Assembly (NCBI GenBank): GCA_030590275.1
Contig: JAUUYV010000042.1
Span: forward strand, 1-9,057
DNA length: 9,057 bases
Direction: 5' to 3'
Source of the DNA: Porticoccaceae bacterium
GTDB lineage: Bacteria; Pseudomonadota; Gammaproteobacteria; Pseudomonadales; Porticoccaceae
Position numbers and translations under genes: made by a program. Below the pieces are notes generated by a model that searched no databases, was not told the origin of the DNA, and worked only from the letters and a program-made list of their open reading frames with translations. Of the stretch, positions 5,544 to 9,057 are shown in pieces. The number at the start of each line of letters is the position of its first letter. Within the stretch, counting starts at the first letter, position 1.

Positions 5544-6101
5544 CTATAAACTTTTAGTGATAGCAAGTGCCAACCGACTCAGTAATTTCTTGTGTGCCCG
5601 GACAAGCGCTTCGTAGCCATCGCCAGTGAGCGCTTCGGTATCGACAAAGCCGTTCTCGGCAAGGACTGTACGTTCAGTCACGTCAAACACTGTCCAGTAG
5701 GCGACTAATCTGGCATCGCCAGTTGCGGTGCCGTGTAACTCATCGATGCGTATATCGATACGGCGCTGCCAGTCGGTTTCACCACTGCGTTGAGAGCGGA
5801 TTATTTGATGGGCCCCCGCGGAGATTTCTCGGGCTAAAAAGGTGCGCACACTTTCTCTTAAGGGCTCTGCCCACTGATGATCACGAGCTGCCCGCACCTC
5901 ACCGTCGGAGGTTTCCAGTACCAGTCCCAGGTCGTCTATGTAAGAGGCCACCGTTACCGCGCCAATTCCGACCACGTCAGTTTGCTTCTGTAGTGAGTAC
6001 TGAGCGGAAGCATCAGTTCGCAACAGGTACTGCTGGAGAGTTGGTGCCGAGCTGGTACAGGCTACGCTAAACAATAGTGTTATAAATACTAAATACTTCA
6101 T
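5544..6101 (-). CDS. pqiC: PqiC, outer-membrane lipoprotein of the Pqi transport system
   Basis: A 185-residue ABC-type transport auxiliary lipoprotein (DUF330/PF03886). The N-terminus MKYLVFITLLFSVAC is a lipoprotein signal peptide with lipidated Cys15; Thr at +2 fits transfer to the outer membrane by Lol. The -3 residue is Ser instead of the usual Leu, a mild deviation. Family features include YLLRTDAS after the cysteine, HQWAEPLRESVRTFL (75-89) and RIDIRIDEL (114-122). PqiC is known to sit under the outer membrane and meet the tip of the PqiB needle. The ATG overlaps the pqiB stop by 4 bases (ATGA), so translation is probably coupled; no strong ribosome binding site is visible. A broken copy of its 3' end lies at 4149-4244. 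Confidence 0.9.
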   Translation of the reverse strand: MKYLVFITLLFSVACTSSAPTLQQYLLRTDASAQYSLQKQTDVVGIGAVTVASYIDDLGLVLETSDGEVRAARDHQWAEPLRESVRTFLAREISAGAHQIIRSQRSGETDWQRRIDIRIDELHGTATGDARLVAYWTVFDVTERTVLAENGFVDTEALTGDGYEALVRAHKKLLSRLALAITKSL

Positions 6102-7714
6102 TGGGGATGAGCCTCTGGTACCGGGTCTGCTTCAGGGGATGTGGGGAAAAGAATAGCGTTTGGCTTGATAGACAGCTTTCTAATCAAGGCATCGAGACCT
6201 TCCATCATGGCATTCAGTTTATTGACCGATGCGCCCAGGCCCTGACCCATTTCAGAATCCGCTGAGAATCCCGCTAGCACATCACGTAAGTCCAGAAGCG
6301 CTGCGGAAAGTTCGTCTGGTAAGGCTTGGAATTCCTCGCTTTTCAACACGGTGTTTAGTGAGGCCAGGGCGTCATTGGCCTCGCCCAGAACCTCTTTCGC
6401 CTCTTCTACAGTTTCTTCAAGTGGTAATGAGTTGAGCTTGTCGAGAAAAGCACTGACTTGCTGTTCCAGCCGCGCCACACCGGTTTCAATGGAAGGTATA
6501 AGGGTGTATTGCTCGAATTCACCGAGTTCGGCCACTTCTGTGTCTGGGAAATAATCGATGTTGATTAACTGCTTACCAGTGAGTAAGTTGCCGGTCACCA
6601 TGGTTGCTCTCAGGCCACGGTTAACGCCAGTTTCAATAGAGTGCTGGAGTGCAGTGATAGACTCTTTGCTATCGGGTAGTTCGAGACGCCCGGGCTCAAG
6701 ATAAATCAACACCGGAATGGCTTCACCTGTTCCTTGCAGGCCCTGGGCTGCAAGTTCTTTCAACAAAATACGTACTACATGACCAATCTGGATGCCGCGA
6801 TATTCTACTGGTGCTCCCGGCACCAGTCCGCGCAAAGACCGGCTGAACGAAACGACGTAGTACAGGCCATAACGATAGGGGTTTTTAAGAATGTCATCAT
6901 AGGATTCGTAAAGTTTAAATTCCCTGCCATTTTCCACTGGGCCTCCAGCTGGTAATCCTGAGGGAGTACCAAAAGCCACACCGCCGAGTAACACGGTGTC
7001 CATCGAACCGGTACGGATTTTTACGCCTTCTGCGGATGCCTCAAATGAGATGCCACTGGCATCCCAGAAGCGAGTGGAACTGTCGATTAGCCCATGATAA
7101 GGGGCGTCGACAAAGATATCGTAACGCGCCTGGCGTCGTTCGGTATCAAAGGTCATGGCTTCTACGCGCCCAACTTCGTAGCCATTGTAAAGCACCGTGT
7201 TGCCTGCACTGACCGAGCCGGCGCGTTTGCTGAACAGGGTCAGGCGTAGTCCTGGCGCATCAGCGGGTGTAAGCGGAGGGCTTTCGAGGCCAACAAAATT
7301 TCCCATCTCCTTAAGGCTTGTACCCGGTGCCATCTCGATATAGGCGCCTGCCAATATAGTCCCGAGGCCAGTCACGCCACCGGCACCGATACGGGCACGT
7401 ACAACCCAGAAGCGAGTATCCTCAACCAGTAGGTGCCGCGCCTTCCGATCCAGTTTTACGCTAACTGTCACGCCAGACATGTCGTTTTTTATTGATACGC
7501 TCTCGACCAGACCGACCTTGACATCGAGCAGCTTTATTTTGGTTTTGCCTGCTTCGAGACCCTCTGCCGTTTCAAAGTCGAGGGTGATGGTTGGCCCTTC
7601 AGTCATAAAGGAATGGATGACTATTGAGGCTCCAACCACTAGCGCCACCAGCGGGATAATCCACACTGCAGAAAACTTTCTGCCACTGCTTATCGACGGT
7701 TGCATCTCACTCAT
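6098..7714 (-). CDS. pqiB: PqiB, triple-MCE intermembrane transport protein
   Basis: A 538-residue protein, close to E. coli PqiB (about 546). Residues 16-35 form one inner-membrane helix. Three MCE/MlaD domains follow: about 41-133 (ITLDFETAEGLEAGKTKI), 154-252 (LRLTLFSKRAGSVSAGNTVL) and 284-390 (VVSFSRSLRGLVPGAPVEYR). A long helical, coiled-coil region spans about 410-515, and the typical KPNAILF ending lies at 517-523. In E. coli, PqiB assembles as a hexameric needle across the periplasm that carries lipids or other hydrophobic molecules between membranes. The ATG at 7714 overlaps the end of the upstream pqiA half by 8 bases, with GGGA 8 bases before it, and the stop overlaps pqiC. All domains look intact. 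Confidence 0.95.
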   Translation of the reverse strand: MSEMQPSISSGRKFSAVWIIPLVALVVGASIVIHSFMTEGPTITLDFETAEGLEAGKTKIKLLDVKVGLVESVSIKNDMSGVTVSVKLDRKARHLLVEDTRFWVVRARIGAGGVTGLGTILAGAYIEMAPGTSLKEMGNFVGLESPPLTPADAPGLRLTLFSKRAGSVSAGNTVLYNGYEVGRVEAMTFDTERRQARYDIFVDAPYHGLIDSSTRFWDASGISFEASAEGVKIRTGSMDTVLLGGVAFGTPSGLPAGGPVENGREFKLYESYDDILKNPYRYGLYYVVSFSRSLRGLVPGAPVEYRGIQIGHVVRILLKELAAQGLQGTGEAIPVLIYLEPGRLELPDSKESITALQHSIETGVNRGLRATMVTGNLLTGKQLINIDYFPDTEVAELGEFEQYTLIPSIETGVARLEQQVSAFLDKLNSLPLEETVEEAKEVLGEANDALASLNTVLKSEEFQALPDELSAALLDLRDVLAGFSADSEMGQGLGASVNKLNAMMEGLDALIRKLSIKPNAILFPTSPEADPVPEAHPQ

Positions 7715-8327
7715 TGTTATTATCCCATTGGTCCCACATCAGCCTGGGGTCAAAACTTTCCGCTGCTAGCATCGACACGATCACCACCCCCCCAAAAGCA
7801 ATCATCGCCATACCGGGCCGGATGACCAGCAAATTATCCAGATTAATCAAAGCCACCAGTATTGCTACCACGAACACATCGATCATCGACCACTTGCCGA
7901 CAAATTCGGTGATCCGATATAACACCGTGCGCTGACGCATACTATCAGGCGGGCCGTGTCGAACGCTCCAACACAGGTAATACATCATCGCCAGCTTGCT
8001 CACCGGAATCATTACACTGGCGAAAAAGATGACCGCAGCTATCGCGATGGAATCCATACTGATCAACAGTACGACACCGCCAATAATGGTGCTTTCGGTT
8101 GGCTGGCCCAGTTGATCGGTAATCATAATGGGTAGTAAATTGGCAGGTATGTACAGGATCGAGGCCGTTACCAGCAGCGCAAGGGTCCGCTCCAGACTAT
8201 TGGATTTACGCAGGTGTATGGCGCTACCACAGCGCGGACAGGTATGTGAGCCAACGCTCACCAGTTTAAGGCAGAGATGGCAGGAGGCGAGGCCTCGGGA
8301 AGCAGCGGTCGTCGGCAGATCGCTCAT
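7707..8327 (-). CDS. pqiA: PqiA second half (paraquat-inducible protein A domain)
   Basis: A 206-residue inner-membrane protein equal to one of the two repeats of classical PqiA. It begins with a zinc-ribbon-like cysteine set, CHLC (16-19) and CPRC (30-33), followed by about four membrane helices (46-66, two within 83-117, 147-167, 172-190). The repeat hallmark KWSMIDVF lies at 145-152 and YIPANLLPIM at 59-68. The C-terminus AAESFDPRLMWD is the usual end of PqiA. PqiA is thought to cooperate with the PqiB needle at the inner membrane. The start overlaps the stop of the first half by 4 bases (ATGA), so the two halves are probably made in equal amounts and pair. Since both halves keep all motifs, this is a natural split form and not a broken gene. 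Confidence 0.92.
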   Translation of the reverse strand: MSDLPTTAASRGLASCHLCLKLVSVGSHTCPRCGSAIHLRKSNSLERTLALLVTASILYIPANLLPIMITDQLGQPTESTIIGGVVLLISMDSIAIAAVIFFASVMIPVSKLAMMYYLCWSVRHGPPDSMRQRTVLYRITEFVGKWSMIDVFVVAILVALINLDNLLVIRPGMAMIAFGGVVIVSMLAAESFDPRLMWDQWDNNNE

Positions 8328-8965
8328 GCTTGACTCAGTACCTCAATGCGATGCCAGCACTGGGCACGATCAAGCCCCGAGATTGATAAAACGAAAAGCA
8401 CACTAAACACCGCGTAGGCCCAGAAAGACAGCCCCATTATTACCGTTGCCATGCCGGCGATTTTCACCAGGCTCACCAACACGCCAATAAAAAACACATC
8501 AACCATGCTCCAGCTTTGCAGGGTAAAGATCAGCCTGCCTACAGGGCGCAGCCAGCCGTAATGTCTCTCTGATGCCATCGCTATCGCCAGTACTAACATT
8601 AAAATAAGTACCAGTGCCGGAATAATGATAATAAACGCAGCCACCAATAAGGCCTCGCCGGGCATACCGTAGTGCCAAAGGTTTAGCGCGGTCTGCGGCA
8701 GGGTCATGGTGCTTACCAGCCCGCTGGATTTAAAGGACATAAAAGGATAGCTACAGGCGAGCCCAAGCAGGATAAGCGCCGCGGAGCTAAAGGCTATTAT
8801 TCGATCGAGTTCATCAGCGCGATACATGGTCAGGAAATCACCACAGCGCGAACAGCGCGCCGTTTCGCCATCCGCCAACACCGAAACATCAAACATTAAA
8901 TCGCAGGATAGGCAGGCTACATAATCGGTCTGCTGCAAAGCTTTATCTGCGTTTGTTCTGCTCAA
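8324..8965 (-). CDS. pqiA: PqiA first half (paraquat-inducible protein A domain)
   Basis: A 213-residue inner-membrane protein, the N-terminal repeat of PqiA. Cysteine pairs CLSC (18-21) and CSRC (38-41) form a zinc-ribbon-like head, followed by about four membrane helices (57-75, 103-130, 147-168, 172-196) with the hallmark SWSMVDVF at 151-158. The start is TTG at 8965: the first ATG in frame (residue 24) lies after the first cysteine pair and would destroy the head. GGAAG at 8970-8974 lies 4 bases upstream of the TTG. This is the first gene of the operon. E. coli PqiA (about 417 residues) carries both repeats in one chain, so together the two proteins here account for one PqiA. Confidence 0.9.
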   Translation of the reverse strand: MSRTNADKALQQTDYVACLSCDLMFDVSVLADGETARCSRCGDFLTMYRADELDRIIAFSSAALILLGLACSYPFMSFKSSGLVSTMTLPQTALNLWHYGMPGEALLVAAFIIIIPALVLILMLVLAIAMASERHYGWLRPVGRLIFTLQSWSMVDVFFIGVLVSLVKIAGMATVIMGLSFWAYAVFSVLFVLSISGLDRAQCWHRIEVLSQA

Positions 8966-8969
8966 ATCA

Positions 8970-8974
8970 CTTCC
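8970..8974 (-). promoter_or_regulatory. Ribosome binding site deciding the TTG start of the first pqiA half
   Basis: GGAAG on the - strand, 4 bases before TTG 8963-8965. The spacing is short, but no other start keeps the first cysteine pair except codons further inside (TTG at residue 10). Confidence 0.45.
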
Positions 8975-8986
8975 AGCTCGGTGGTG

Positions 8987-9014
8987 AAAAAAGCCTGTAG
9001 CTCAAGCCTACAGG
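8987..9014 (-). terminator. Rho-independent terminator upstream of the pqi operon
   Basis: On the - strand a 7-bp stem (CCTGTAG and CTACAGG, 9014-9008 and 9000-8994) with a 7-base loop is followed by C and six T residues (8992-8987). Its direction means it ends a - strand gene lying beyond the right edge of the window, 22 bases before the pqi start codon. The pqi promoter must then lie within or very close to this element, or the operon partly depends on readthrough. The last 43 bases (9015-9057) show no gene I can identify. Confidence 0.7.
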
Positions 9015-9057
9015 ATTACTCTTGTCCCGCCTATTGTTACTGGCCCTTCTGACTACC

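Noticed and set aside
5723..6070. A 115-codon + strand frame opposite pqiC
   Set aside because: Shadow of a well-supported gene; its arginine-, proline- and histidine-rich product looks like antisense translation.
9015..9057. Possible end of a - strand gene at the right edge
   Set aside because: The terminator implies one, but the 43 visible bases contain no recognisable protein end and several frames are possible.

Overview
The window looks like chromosomal DNA from a Gram-negative gammaproteobacterium, probably marine. The evidence is a split pqiA-pqiA-pqiB-pqiC lipid-transport operon, Sec-exported outer-membrane beta-barrel proteins, and a DUF3604 / PpiC-like / HupE-UreJ gene trio of the kind I recall from marine Gammaproteobacteria. 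That taxonomic placement is inference from gene families, not from a marker gene.

Left part, + strand (1-2862): three co-directional genes. They are the C-terminal part of a DUF3604 protein (cut by the window edge), a membrane-anchored parvulin-like protein that starts at GTG, and a HupE/UreJ-family membrane protein with a signal peptide. Gaps are 18 and 7 bases. A hairpin that looks exactly like a Rho-independent terminator lies over codons 6-15 of the second gene, so the trio may not be one plain transcription unit. A hairpin at 2948-2977 separates the trio from the convergent genes that follow.

Middle part, - strand (3021-5355): two paralogous outer-membrane beta-barrel genes in direct orientation. 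They are almost identical in some stretches and strongly diverged in others. The 796 bases between them (3789-4584) hold no intact gene but several recognisable scraps: the C-terminus of an IS3-type transposase with a frameshift, a 96-base copy of the 3' end of the neighbouring pqiC gene with a 24-base deletion and a stop codon, a piece of a CPA1-type cation/proton antiporter fused to it, and possibly the last strand of another beta-barrel. This shows that the duplication included part of pqiC and was later disrupted by mobile DNA and foreign fragments. An octanucleotide tandem repeat lies between pqiC and the second barrel gene.

Right part, - strand (5544-8965): a compact pqi operon with overlapping genes. 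There are two half-length PqiA proteins (together equal to one two-domain PqiA), the triple-MCE PqiB needle protein and the PqiC lipoprotein. Together they should form an inner-membrane to outer-membrane lipid/hydrophobe conduit. The barrel genes lie directly downstream and could be functionally linked, but they have their own spacing and likely their own promoters. At the far right edge a - strand terminator (8987-9014) isolates the operon from an unseen upstream gene.

The most notable material is the rearrangement scar at 3789-4584, the mosaic barrel pair and the terminator-like hairpin inside a coding start. I see no CRISPR, RNA gene or complete mobile element.
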